A stretch of DNA of 64,000 bases, from positions 44,128-108,127 of the forward strand of contig UZAN01039611.1 of assembly GCA_900618425.1 (NCBI GenBank). The letters run 5' to 3'. Position 1 is the stretch's first letter; each line of letters opens with the position of its first letter. The translations under genes and the position numbers were made by a program. The notes under the pieces were generated by a model. That model was not told the DNA's origin. It made no database searches and saw only the letters and a program-made list of their open reading frames with translations. Positions 1 to 11,250 of the stretch are shown here, in pieces. Source of the stretch: Echinostoma caproni. Its lineage: Eukaryota; Platyhelminthes; Trematoda; Plagiorchiida; Echinostomatidae.

Positions 1-592
1 TCGGTCGATATAAATCGTTTCATGCGATCGCAATCAGATTGATGATCACAAATAATTTCTATATATGTAATGGCAAAAATACTCCTTTAATTCCATTGTT
101 ATTGTTATGTTGGTGAACAATAAGGCAAAACATTTGTTAGAATAATGTTAGATGTCTGGTCACAGTAGGTCGGGTGGGTTCGCAAATGCAGGGGTTTTAC
201 TCACTGGTGGGTACCACTGGAAATAATCACGATTATCAAGATACTTGCTTGTTTCGTGTATCTTAAGGGCTTATTGTTCACGAGTGGACCAACAGTTGTT
301 TTCTGTTTGCCTGCAACAAAAGTGAATTCGTTTCAATTTATTTCCACATGTTTCTGTCACCAGCTTTTCCGGCTGGTAACTGAGTTTATCTGATTGTATT
401 TCAAGGTGTGCTTTACGAAGGACCACTTGTTGTCGTGCCTCGATAAACTGAAAAAGACAAAGAACTTTCATTTTCTCAGAGAGTCTGAATGAAAAAGTTT
501 CACTATAATTCAGTGTTTACTGCGAAACGAAGCTAGGGGACAAGTGCGTTTGGTAAAACTTGAAGCCGATTTCTCTTCTTGTTCTTGTCGAT
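1..592. other. Unassigned AT-rich sequence before first gap
   Basis: Only short open frames with no family signature are present here. No repeat, RNA gene or splice-bounded exon was recognised. The stretch ends in the first N block. Confidence 0.5.
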
Positions 593-1416
593 NNNNNNNN
601 NNNNNNNNNNNNNNNNNNNNNNNNNNNNNNNNNNNNNNNNNNNNNNNNNNNNNNNNNNNNNNNNNNNNNNNNNNNNNNNNNNNNNNNNNNNNNNNNNNNN
701 NNNNNNNNNNNNNNNNNNNNNNNNNNNNNNNNNNNNNNNNNNNNNNNNNNNNNNNNNNNNNNNNNNNNNNNNNNNNNNNNNNNNNNNNNNNNNNNNNNNN
801 NNNNNNNNNNNNNNNNNNNNNNNNNNNNNNNNNNNNNNNNNNNNNNNNNNNNNNNNNNNNNNNNNNNNNNNNNNNNNNNNNNNNNNNNNNNNNNNNNNNN
901 NNNNNNNNNNNNNNNNNNNNNNNNNNNNNNNNNNNNNNNNNNNNNNNNNNNNNNNNNNNNNNNNNNNNNNNNNNNNNNNNNNNNNNNNNNNNNNNNNNNN
1001 NNNNNNNNNNNNNNNNNNNNNNNNNNNNNNNNNNNNNNNNNNNNNNNNNNNNNNNNNNNNNNNNNNNNNNNNNNNNNNNNNNNNNNNNNNNNNNNNNNNN
1101 NNNNNNNNNNNNNNNNNNNNNNNNNNNNNNNNNNNNNNNNNNNNNNNNNNNNNNNNNNNNNNNNNNNNNNNNNNNNNNNNNNNNNNNNNNNNNNNNNNNN
1201 NNNNNNNNNNNNNNNNNNNNNNNNNNNNNNNNNNNNNNNNNNNNNNNNNNNNNNNNNNNNNNNNNNNNNNNNNNNNNNNNNNNNNNNNNNNNNNNNNNNN
1301 NNNNNNNNNNNNNNNNNNNNNNNNNNNNNNNNNNNNNNNNNNNNNNNNNNNNNNNNNNNNNNNNNNNNNNNNNNNNNNNNNNNNNNNNNNNNNNNNNNNN
1401 NNNNNNNNNNNNNNNN
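593..1416. other. Assembly gap (824 N)
   Basis: Continuous run of N. The long open frames that appear to cross it in several frames on both strands are artefacts of N being read as an unknown codon. Confidence 0.99.
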
Positions 1417-1790
1417 CCCCCGAACCCCATTAAAAATCAGAACATGAGATCGGATTGTGTGGTCGTAAAATAGATGAACAATTTGTTCCCCCTACCTTAA
1501 ATCACGCAGATGCACTAACTGTTTGAAGAATAATTGTTATGGAGTTGAACACGGAAAACCACGGCAGGGCCTCAGTAATGTTTAAAAAAGATTTTCACCG
1601 AACCTTTTCGAAACCTCTTTTGCGGGTTTGATTTGTGGATGCAAGTTAACTACCCACTTTTATTCTTTATCATTATTATTCCAATTATTCCCACCAAGCA
1701 AGATCCAAACAATGACAAGAGAGTGGCGAACAACCTCATTTTTAGTGATCATGTTCATGCCAATATGTCATAATGAATGTCACTACTTGT
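1417..1790. other. Unassigned sequence
   Basis: AT-rich, with no recognised feature. It separates the first gap from the 3' side of the minus-strand GIY-YIG fragment. Confidence 0.4.
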
Positions 1791-1793
1791 GAA

Positions 1794-2290
1794 TAAAATT
1801 ATTCACCGTGTGATTAGTGTCTACAAGATGCGACACAACGGAACTTGTGATTGGCATTGTTACCCCACTTCTCAACGACGCAGGGTGATGCTCCCGGATA
1901 CATTTGGACAGACAGCTGGGCGTGTGGCCTACATACTTTGCTCCACAGGAACAAATGAAAGATCAAGCGCAGAAAGAGGCAGCAGATCGGACATTCTATC
2001 ATTGAGCTGCAGATTCACTAACGGTCTATGCATGAAGCGGTTTTGCAGCTTGGCGGCGTAGAACGTTTTACTGATGGCATCTGATACCCTGATAGCCTCT
2101 GCTAGGATATCGTCTTTATATGGTAAAGAGATGTACACAGACCTTTTCTCAGCAATGACTCTTTCAGGGAATGATAATGTCTTTAAATTCCAGATTCCCC
2201 CTGGTTGTCCGGGTATCCATTCTGGATGAAGATATTCCGCATATCCGGAGTTATTCAATGAGTTTGATCTCTGCACAGATTCTTCTCGCT
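1794..2290 (-). pseudogene. GIY-YIG endonuclease fragment of a Penelope-like retroelement
   Basis: On the minus strand, a 115-codon frame (2276 to 1929) has the basic linker seen upstream of the endonuclease in trematode Penelope-type proteins (VYISLPYKDDILAEAI, then a segment with KTFYAAKL). At about position 1955 the similarity moves to another frame, which reads CSCGAKYVGHTP and CIREHHPAS. These are the Cys-x-Cys, the YVG half of GIY-YIG and the I-R-E-H helix of the nuclease. At least one frameshift therefore separates linker and nuclease. The basic residues normally found between YVG and IREH are partly lost (PSCLSK). No reverse transcriptase was found upstream, so this is a truncated 3' remnant. 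Known for the family: the GIY-YIG domain nicks target DNA for Penelope-like elements. The assignment rests on motif memory, not on an alignment. Confidence 0.7.
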
Positions 2291-4745
2291 CTTTTGGAGT
2301 TATTAATTATCCTGAGTGGTAGAAAGCTAAGAAAATAACAAAAGGGTCCATTCCACGTCACCTTTCTGTGGAATGATCGTCTGACCACCCATCATCAAGA
2401 CAAATCAGGCAAAGATCCAGATATACTAGCTCACTGTTTGCTTCACATTCACTCGTGAATTGCAAATTGCAATGTGCAAAATTGAGGTGACTTAATAAAT
2501 GCTAACCCTTTGTTGCGGAATCAACCTCGCATAAAATGTCATCTACATAACATGTGTATAGTGTACATTGTTTTGTACATGATTTGAGCGTATCACTTTC
2601 TATTTTAGACATGGGGGCATCGGAAAACGAGCTCAAGAGAGGTCTCTATTACTACACCGTCTTTCTGACAACAGATTTCCCCATTAAACTTGAATTGTAC
2701 ATTGTGAGTGCAGAAGAATAACAGATGTTTCAGATTATGTCGGTAAGCCTACTGTGAGCCCGTTGTCCAATTTACGTCTGTGTGAAAATGCATAAGCTTT
2801 AATCTTGACGTGATTGCAGTCTTCCGTTTTATCATGAAAGCAACTCGCATAGTGGAAGATAATGCACGCTTTTGCTTATTCGTGTGAGATTAAAACGTAA
2901 GTGAATTAGCTCACCATTCGCATTTGAACCAATTAGCCCATTACGCGATCATAGACTTTCACGCATCCGAGAAAACGTCATTTTCTCCCTGTCTTGGTAG
3001 CGGTTAACAAATGATCCACTTCGCCTGGGTCACGTGCCACGACTGCTCTACTATTAGTTTTTACTTTTTTACTTTTTACAAATAAATGGTGATTTATAAA
3101 AGTGTCAGGAAGCGAGAGAGTGTTTACACACTCACTTAACGCGTTTTTCTAAGAAAGCTAATTCTATTCATGAATGATTGAAAAATGCGATCATCTGATA
3201 AAATGGGTTACATTTGCTATATGAGTATGATAACTGATCAACCCCGGAGATCATACTTTTCCTGACAAATGATTTTACCCCAACAACCATAAGCTAATTT
3301 GTCCGGTTTGTTTGGTGGGTCTGCTGTAGTTATTGTTCCTTTAGACTGAGCTAAAACAAGCAATTTGAAAGGTAAGCAGCACTGTAATATCAAAGTCATC
3401 AAATTAACTGTTGCCTTCATAAATGAGTCTACTTGTAGTGTATGCACATCCAGATATGACCTGGATAGAATAGTGGTGGTTTTCCACTGGTTTTCATGTG
3501 ACCATTTGTTCCGTCCTCGACCTGAAGACTCCCGTATTGGAGTACAACTTCATTTGTTGTAGACCTCTGTAAGCTTGGACTGATATGGCTACTATAAATC
3601 ATGTGAACTCATTTCTTATCTACTGAAGTCCAGTAAAAGGTGCATCTTCAACGAATTTGTTTAGTGAATATTGTGCAAATTAGACACAATCAAACATAAA
3701 TGATGACCGAATATGGTGTTGGATAACTCTTGAATTTCTTTTGCACAGAATAATTTGCCAAGGAAGATCTTTTGACCCAAACCGAACGAAGTTTGGTGCC
3801 TATAGGTTTACTTGTTGAACTCATGACAGTTCATTCTAGATTTTTCCAATTCGTTCTTGCACCGACGAGGCTGGACACTAATGCCCGTAGACGTGAGTAG
3901 AGACGTCAGATTAAGATATTGCGAGATAGAAAAACTGGTGAAATATGCCTTTGGTAATTATAAGAGATACTCCTGATGAAATTGAGTTATTTCATGGTTA
4001 CGGAGATAGAGGAAAGTATGACAATTACTCGCGAAATTGTGTTGCGTTCAAGGTTTCCTATGTGTACACTTAGAAGAGTAGCGATAGAAATGAGTCGTTT
4101 CCACCTCAATGTGTTTGCACTACTTCTTATTCCGTTATCTTTGGAAGTCTTTTTATTGAACACATGATTGTACAATCAATTTTCAAGAAAGAAGGAACGG
4201 GCAATCAAATGATGATCATGTGATACAAAGCACTTGGGAGGGAGGAGGAGATTTAGCATTTGGTTATAGGGTTCGAACAGGTCAACCCAGAGATTATATG
4301 GTGGTGACCTCAACAGCTTGAACAAATTTGTATATTTTTATCTGGCGTTTCCCATCCAGTTATAACAGTACATACTGTAACACGTACTATAATGACCTGA
4401 AGAGAAGAAGCGAAAAAAGTCTCCTTGGTAATTTTGGACTTTCTTGATTGCACACTTGGACGTTTGTAGTCATATTCGCAGTATAAAACAGCACTTGTCA
4501 GAGTCTAGTTGTACATTGTATAACGAAACAGATCAAATAAAAGGACACTGGTGATAAAGCGGTCAAATTCATCATAACAGATGCGCGTTGAACGTATGTT
4601 TAAATGTTTACTACCGTTATCCATCTCTTCTACCTATGCATGTCCCGAGGTGGTTGTTTATTAACCAACCCCCTTCCTATAAATGACACATTGAGATCAC
4701 ACCGTTATTTAGACTGCATGTGCTTCAAATTATACTTTAATAAAC
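2291..4745. other. Unassigned AT-rich sequence
   Basis: Short frames only on either strand, with no recognisable domain, RNA or repeat. It may be intronic or intergenic. Confidence 0.4.
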
Positions 4746-4747
4746 AC

Positions 4748-4900
4748 AATCCATATTTCATCCACTCCGGAAGCATTAAGTTCAACTTCTACTGATGTTG
4801 GAGCGCCTCAGTAACACATATACGACGGCCGTTCGGGATTTTAACCGCTGACCTCGTGAATGGAAGGCATGTCTATTTGCTGTTACTGTTCTAACCAGGG
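4748..4900 (-). repeat. tRNA-headed SINE copy with decayed hammerhead core
   Basis: Read on the minus strand, this matches the intact SINE at 14.06-14.2 kb in order. There is a tRNA-like head with a B-box-like GGTTAAAATCCC, then a TATATGTGTTACTGA segment corresponding to the intact copy's ATATGCACTACTGA, then a scrambled stem II, then GAAGTT and TTAATGCTTCCGG corresponding to GAAACT and TAGTGCTTTCG. The core CTGATGA has become CTGAGGC and the GAAA box is damaged, so self-cleavage is not expected. Pol III transcription of such elements is a family property, not shown here. Confidence 0.65.
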
Positions 4901-5687
4901 CTGTTCAGAATTGCCGATTCAGTTTTGCTCAGACGTCGACTTTGATGATATTCAGTCGTTTCATTAGACCCGAAATTCAATAGATGAAACATAGTTGACA
5001 ATTACCTTCATTGGAATGACTTTGATCAAGTCGGCCCTCCCCAAAAATCCAGGAAAGGCTGCAACAAATAGAGTTACTAGGCTGGATTTTAATTCACAGT
5101 TACTTCATGGTTATTTGTGCTTGGTGAATTCTTTGGATTAATACATATGTGGCAAATGGAAAATGTAATCTGTTTTTAGAGATGTCGTGGCATACCGTAA
5201 TATTGAATGAACACGTATCTGAATATGCCTATGTGATTATTTTGTGCCATGTGCCATGCATTTTGCGCCTACTGATCGATGCCTTTTTGTTGTATAAGGG
5301 AACAACTTTTAGTTGGTCATAATTTAGGGTTATCTTGACGAAAACGGAGCACTGTACGGATTTTTCACTCAATGTTGCTTGTATTTTCTGGGACGTTACT
5401 TATATTTAACCGCCAATGTATTCACTTTAGTGATTTTGAAATAATCTTGATAAACGCTTTTGGTAAACGATCTGATGGATTAGGTCATTATTTGACGTAT
5501 AAATTTCGTTTCCTAAGGTTGTTCTTCATTCTCACAGTTATTTACGTTACCGTTCTGAACGGTAAATGCGGATAAAGTAAGCTTATCATAATTACGGGGC
5601 ACAATAGTTAACCATCTTCTTACGAGACATTTTCAAATTAATATGTTTACTTGTGTATGTTTCACTCGCTTCTGAATGTCGACTGCG
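4901..5687. other. Unassigned sequence
   Basis: AT-rich, no recognised feature. Confidence 0.4.
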
Positions 5688-6262
5688 TGCTGAAAGAATC
5701 ATGATACAATAATCGTTATAAAGGGAAAATGTCTATAATCTGCTAAGAGGCTTGCTACTGCTAGGTTGTCCAAGTGAAATTAGGGCAGGGGAACTAACAA
5801 CCGGAGTATTTGACCAGCGAAGCCTGCCGGTGTGTAAAAGCGATATCCCATCGAGCTCGGTGTTCAAGGTATGGAATCAAAAGCCTTTTGGACGTAAACA
5901 AGTTTCTAGGGTGCTCAATACACCCCAAACCCAAGTCAATCCATTGACTACTGCCACGATCAATAAGGTGTGCGTGTTTGTGGTTCGCAAGTCTCTCTTT
6001 GGTTGGTTTGCAATAAGGGTTTTTAGTCAACACCCCTAGATGAGCTACCAGAGGTTTAACGGCCCGGTTGAAGGTCAGTATTTTAGCTTTTCGTCCTCTC
6101 ATTTTGGTAAGGAAATAGCCCTTCGGGAAAGCAGTGAATATAAATTCCTCATCAGAGACTACTTCAGAAGTATGGTCGCATACGAACATTTCACAAAGTG
6201 CAAGGGAAGGGTGACTAGTCGCAACCCAGGACACCTACTCCAACCATACTATGGCTTTCAGA
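5688..6262 (+). repeat. Interspersed repeat family, copy A
   Basis: One of four copies in the window (also 15.3, 43.7 and 58.6-59.1 kb). Shared landmarks in order are: GATACAATAATC near the left end; CTGCTAGGTTG; ACAACCGGAG; CGGTGTGTAAAA; a TTTTGGACG block; TTGGTTGGTT; a stretch around GAGCTACCAGAGGTT; TCCTCTCATTTTGGT; and GTGACTAGTCGCAACCCAGGACACC. The complementary strand is open for 146 codons (6234 to 5794) and the same antisense frame is open in copy B. No protein family was recognised in it, so it may be either a chance frame or a relic of an element ORF. The family is most likely a non-autonomous retroelement or the untranslated part of a LINE. Confidence 0.75.
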
Positions 6263-9200
6263 TAGAAAAAGCTTTATGGGATCCAGTAAATGGCATACTA
6301 ATCAAAAATTCACTTACGTGTTCTTTATACGTAAACCAACTTTCAATGTTCACCTCCCTTTTTGATGATGAAAACAGCAATACTTCTACAATATATGTTA
6401 TCAACTTTTTCTCTCGGGATGCCTAAACTGAATCGACTTTAATTGATAATGCAAACTGTTGGAAGCACCATCCTCTTTGCGGCATGCTTCTTTGTAGAGG
6501 ATTATTCTGAAAAAATTGATCTTCGCACAAAATTGAAATATTGATTATTTGTTTGTGGCGCTGGTTTAATTGAAAGATAAGCGTGAGTTTTTAATGGATG
6601 TATACAAGGGAAGCAAAAACGTTTCTTATTGGAATAACAAAACCGTTGTCAGTACCCCGTCCAGAAATGACTATTGCAGCAGAAGGATAAACTTACGTTT
6701 ACATATATCTTCTACTGGAGGCAGCAGTAGAGAACGAGTAATTGTTGTGTTTACTTATTGAATAATACAAACATGTTTTTATTTGCATACTCTCCGTCAT
6801 CGAATTTTATTCGTAGGATGGGACAAAACCAATTGTCGGATGAGTAACAATGTTTGACCATGACTGGCGGTGAGAGTAAGCAAGTTTTCTCTCCGAAAAG
6901 ATTTTTATAAAGGAGCGACATGTGCATTCACTTAATTTGTGGATCCTGTTTCTCTTCTCGCATTTGACCCGACAATTCTACCCGGTTTGTCATAGACTTT
7001 GCAGAATGAAACGGTTCAACTCAAACCAATGAGTGATCGGATCTGAACGTGAAAACGAAGCGGAACGAACTTTTCCTGAAAGCGTTTTTTTTCAATGGCC
7101 GTTGTAACATCTATCACAACTATTTATGAGTTCTCAAATGATAGTCTTCAAATGGGCCGAGGTTAACTAGGTAAAAAGAAGGAACTGCTGGATTTATTTT
7201 ACTGTTTGCACCGGCGCAACTGGACAATGCACATATTGAAGCCAGATAAAATTGCATCCACCTGTTTGGGTTTGCACGAGGGAAAACTTCGGTAATGAGC
7301 TTTATTAACGAGATATGAAGCCACACTCTGTGACCAACTGAAGATTTTTGAACGAACGTGGTTAGACAAATTGTTTCTGCTCGATAACCACACAAATACA
7401 CACATTGCAGCGTATGGTTAAGTTGTTTGAATTTTCAATTTTCCAAAGAAACAATAGACGATCACTCTACCGTACCAATGATCATCAGAGGAACTTTGAA
7501 GATGCTTCAAGTAACTGTATTTGATAATCAGTTTGATATTTCACCTTGTGAGAGCGGAGCGGTCAAAGAAAAAGGTTGCAAAACACGGCAGAGTGAGGAT
7601 TCTAAAAAAATGTTATACTGCGAATGATAAATCAGCTTTTTACCAGTTGAAAATGCGTGAGTAAAAATTACTTAAGGTGATTATCAATCCCGTAAAGGTT
7701 CTGCATGATTAGACATACAAAGGATAACCATTTCCCGGAAGCATGCTTCACGGGCCGGTTTGGAGCAGCGAAGTGTGTTGAATTTTACCCAGAAAGGAAA
7801 TTTGGCCGACAGCAAGTTGCAAAATCCGAAGCACGCGACAACATGCGAATTGAGTGCATCAATATTGTGAGCAGTTCTACAGGGTCCTTACCAGAGAACC
7901 GACTACTCAACACGAAATGACTGCTGAAAACGAAATACTGCTCACTTATTAGCCTCTGATATCAATTTGGAAGTGGCGGAAAATTGAAACTAGCATGTTT
8001 TTAATTACCTTCAGATTCACGATCTGTTACGAATCACCCAAACGAATATTATATGTAGTTCCTCACACAAACAGATTTTTTTTAATTTTACTGGTTTATT
8101 GATTTATACTCCTTTGAAAAGTGAAATGCGATTTGACAAGCCGTTGATTGCACTGTTAAGCTCATTGTATTATCATACTTGTGCTAATGGAAACGAGTAT
8201 TTGCTGACAATATATCAGGTAAAAATTTATTTTCTCGTAGTGTTATTTTGTTTCGTGAAATAACTTGTGTATAGTTTGTAGTTGTGTAACGACCCAACAA
8301 ACATACGTATAACATGGGGTCCATGAATACGTATGGAAAAAGGGCTTATTGATTATCGATAGTGGCATCCCTTTCACATGAATAAAGAAATCAATATATT
8401 AGATCGACTTGGTTTCATTTTGGATTTGGATTTACGAAGGAAGCAACAATGATCGATCACTAGCCGGTATCTTGATGATTGTCCTTTGAAATCCTTTTGA
8501 TCAAAAGCCCAATGGCTATGCTAGCTGAGGTATTCCGATTTATGATGAGTCAACTACCAGTGGACCGAAGGATTGCATCAAATTTTTGGTTGCTGCTAAT
8601 AATACTAATCTTGTCAATGTTCACTTACCAGCTGAATTGACATCTCTTGATCCGAAATTCCACATCAACTTTGCTACTGTCTCAAGAGAAATGTTCATTG
8701 AGACCGCTTCCAAGATTAACTGCTGATTCAGTGTGTATATCCATTGGAAATAGAGAGCAATGTAATTGAAACTCGGTCCCCAACTTGAAACCATGTGCTG
8801 TAAGTGTCTGGATTTACTACTCATATTCAGCCAAACACTGCATTTCCATTGGATTGGTTTGCTTCAGATATTTTGTCAGGATGGTTTACGCATGTTATTA
8901 GACTCATCGTACCATGGTCATCCGTTCTTTAGCACTACCGTTTCGATGACGGAGGGTAGCTTATTTGCTCTCATCACGGTAAATTGTATCAACAAAAATA
9001 CTTTGCGTACTATATGGTGTGTTCAGATCAAACTATCTGATTTTGGAATAATTAATCAATTCTTAGTTGACCTGCTCGTCTACCAGCTGATCTACATCAT
9101 TCTGCGGAACCCCATTGACCGCTTTCTCATGTCGTTATTTCAACAATGCCCAAGTTCGACACTATACTTGTGGGTTCATAAAATCGTCGCGTATCTCTAA

Positions 9201-10514
9201 TCCGCTCGTTTCATTTTTTCACGGAATATAATTTACAATCAGACACATCATTCACTTGACGCCATTGTCACAGTAATTATTTGCGTTTCATCCTCCCCTG
9301 CTCTTCCATCAATTACGAACTGAGCCAAACTTGCCAGTGGGAACAAACACAGAAATCAAAATAGATTGCCGACGTTCTTCTTATGATACTCTGATGTGTT
9401 GCGCGATGCGGTTTCCTGAAAGTCTCCTTCCCATTATATTTTTTCTTGAATATTCTCATTTTCTTGAAACTGCTAGGCAAAGAAATTTTCCAAACGGATT
9501 TATCGCTTCCATCTGCTGTTGACGCATAAACCCGTATGGAAAATAAAATTAGTTTATGTCGGCACTCATCCGTCTTCTTTAAATGAGAATGGAAAAGATA
9601 TCTGGATAAGCAAAAGTAATTTGACAGCCAAGAAAACTTGGGAATCAATTGAGTACTTTGTTCTTGAAAATCTTTGTTTCAATCAGTAGTAGGAAAACCG
9701 TTTCAAGTTCCCACTTTAGTAATTTCCGGTGAAAATCATCAAGAAATACCGTGAAAGGTGCGCTGGATAGCTGTTCCGGGCATTTAGAGACTCACCAGCG
9801 GTATTTACAAATTTATATTCCCGTAAGGACTGAAACTGCAGGTCGTTGGTTCGGCAGATTAGCCCTCCTTGTGCGACATTGTTATCCGATATTGGACTCG
9901 GCTTTCAGTATTTTATCGAAGTGTCATCGATCAAGAATAAGGAATGCTTATTACACAATCTTACGAATGTTTCGTGTTTTACCTACCCGACAAACTTTCG
10001 TTATGTAAAAATACCCGCTATTTGCTAGCTCTCAATCAATTGAGTAACGAAGACTAACGACCGGTGTATTAAGATTATGTATTCCTAGTGTTGATTAAAC
10101 TAAGCTTAATGGAGACTGTCATGAAGGAATGGAAACTTCTGCAAAGCAATCACATGAAGGAGATGACAAAATCTCAAATCGATTCAATGAATAATTATAT
10201 CCACCCAATTGGGCCCTGTTAACCCAATTAGGGAAAACAAGATGAGATGGATTTACTGATACGCTTCATGTTTGTGATAGAAGGAAAAATGAAGGGATAG
10301 ATGCATAAACAAATGAATAATGCTTACTTTACGAATAAACAAAAGAAAAATAGAGAGAAACGATTGAAGGATAAATACGAGACTGTAAAGAATGACCTTG
10401 GAGCCCAAAAAATATTGCCACAGACAACTTTTCAATGTTCAAAAGGAAGTTTGGTTAGAGTACATATCTATTCTGTTGACAAGTTATTGAAAATCAGTTC
10501 TCGTAGCTCAAGTG
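6263..10514. other. Unassigned AT-rich sequence
   Basis: About 4.2 kb without an identified element. It contains a 144-codon plus-strand frame at 8766-9200 and, on the minus strand, an open stretch at 8632-8800 ending in a GTAAGT donor-like hexamer. Neither was matched to a family. Confidence 0.4.
8632..8800 (-). other. Weak minus-strand exon candidate
   Basis: On the minus strand an open frame runs from an acceptor-like CACTTACAG (near 8800) to a consensus-like donor, GTAAGT, near 8631. The frame includes MVSSWGPSFNY and ISLETVAKLMW, with no recognised domain. Donor-like hexamers are common in AT-rich DNA, so this is only a candidate. Transcript evidence would be needed to call it a gene. 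Confidence 0.15.
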
Positions 10515-10598
10515 AACTGAATTCTATTTCGCCTGTTCGCCGAGCTTGGCACTTTGTTTGCAAACGTTTAATCACCAGCTGAGGTGACATCATCAGTA
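10515..10598 (-). repeat. Left arm of inverted terminal-type repeat, hammerhead-like core
   Basis: Reverse complement of the arm at 11167-11250 with few mismatches; both share CCGAGCTTGGCA and GTTTGCAAAC in inverted orientation. On the minus strand it reads CTGATGA (10596-10590), a hairpin TCACC/GGTGA, then TAAA where the right arm has GAAA. This resembles the conserved half of a hammerhead ribozyme. No UH cleavage dinucleotide in the expected place was found, so activity is doubtful. Confidence 0.6.
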
Positions 10599-10632
10599 CC
10601 TGTGAAATGACAGTCTTCTGCCTGTATCCGTC

Positions 10633-10644
10633 CCTTTATATGTT
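10633..10644 (-). promoter_or_regulatory. TATA-like box of Penelope terminal repeat
   Basis: The minus strand reads ACATATAAAGGG about 40 nt upstream of the CTGATGA core in the left arm. The place and spacing suit an internal promoter of a terminal repeat. This is inferred from position and sequence only. Confidence 0.3.
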
Positions 10645-10754
10645 CTTCTCCACCGTACAATTTTGTCCCTTGTTCTCATTGTGTTTGACTGGGTTCACCG
10701 TTGAACTGGTGCGTGGGGGTGAGGTTCGTAGGGCATGTGGTTGTTCATCTGTCC

Positions 10755-11046
10755 TGATTGCGGTTTCGGCCTGTTCTCAGGTCACGGCATGACCCTTTTT
10801 GTTGCGTCATTTGATCCTTGAGTTGCATTGGCACGTACACGTGATCCAGTTCAATGTTCCCGTTGATTGAGTTGAATGAAGAGTGCCAAGCTTCGAGAAA
10901 TTCTCTGGCGTGTTTTGACCGGGCTTGGCTGATAATTTTAACTTAAGTGAAGTCAAACTGATGTCCTTCTTGATCTTCGTGGAAGGAAATCAAAGATAGT
11001 GAGTCATGTCTCCTGACTGCCGCTTGGTGTTCACGGATCCAAAACC
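10755..11046 (-). pseudogene. C-terminal half of Penelope-like GIY-YIG endonuclease
   Basis: The minus strand reads WIREHQAAVRRHDSLSLIS, then EDQEGHQFDFT, an in-frame stop at 10943, and then VKIISQARSKHAREFLEAWH. These are the I-R-E-H helix, the D-x-E-G-H segment and the S-K-H-A-R-x-x-L-E-A-W-H block found after the GIY-YIG core in Penelope-like proteins. The N-terminal half is missing here because it lies on the opposite strand next door. The internal stop and the split both make it non-functional. Confidence 0.75.
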
Positions 11047-11166
11047 AAAGGAGAAAACAATGGAGAAGGACAAGAGCAGTGTCATCTACAAAATAAACTG
11101 CAAGAACTGCCCAAAACACCATATTGGACAACCTGGGAGAAAACTGTCAACAAGGATCCGTGAAGC
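11041..11166 (+). pseudogene. N-terminal half of Penelope-like GIY-YIG endonuclease
   Basis: The plus strand reads KEKTMEKDK, then SSVIYKINCKNCPKHHIGQ, then GRKLSTRIRE. VIY and HIG correspond to the two halves of GIY-YIG, C-x-x-C-P-x-H is the family's metal-binding signature, and R-K-L-x-x-R-I-R-E is the following helix. The frame then runs out of similarity exactly at an 11-bp inverted repeat (GGATCCGTGAA at 11154-11164; complement at 11030-11040). The missing continuation, starting at H after IRE, is found on the minus strand to the left. Confidence 0.8.
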
Positions 11167-11250
11167 ACCGATGATGTCACCTCGGCTGGTGATGAAAAGT
11201 TTGCAAACAAATTGCCAAGCTCGGCGAACAGGCAAAATAGAATATCTATA
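11167..11250 (+). repeat. Right arm of inverted terminal-type repeat
   Basis: Inverted partner of 10515-10598. It reads CGATGA, TCACC, a short loop, GGTGA, then GAAA, and after that GTTTGCAAAC and TGCCAAGCTCGGCGAACAGG. The first core base differs from the left arm (CGATGA instead of CTGATGA), while the GAAA box is kept here and lost there. Confidence 0.6.

Larger units (their letters stand above)
10515..11250. mobile_element. Penelope-like element remnant with internal inversion
   Basis: Two ~80-bp inverted arms (10515-10598 and 11167-11250) bracket the two halves of one GIY-YIG endonuclease, which lie on opposite strands. Reading the minus strand from 11046 gives the C-terminal half, followed by a TATA-like box and then the left arm. 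Reading the plus strand from 11041 gives the N-terminal half, followed directly by the right arm. The order nuclease then terminal repeat agrees with Penelope-like elements, whose terminal repeats can be inverted relative to each other. No reverse transcriptase domain is present, so this is a 5'-truncated, rearranged copy. Confidence 0.75.

Noticed and set aside
510..1473. Several ~300-codon open frames on both strands across 593-1416
   Set aside because: They consist almost wholly of N positions and have only a few real codons at the ends.
8766..9200. 144-codon plus-strand frame as a membrane-like protein
   Set aside because: The hydrophobic, Leu/Ile-rich reading is what AT-rich DNA gives by chance; no motif or neighbour supports it.
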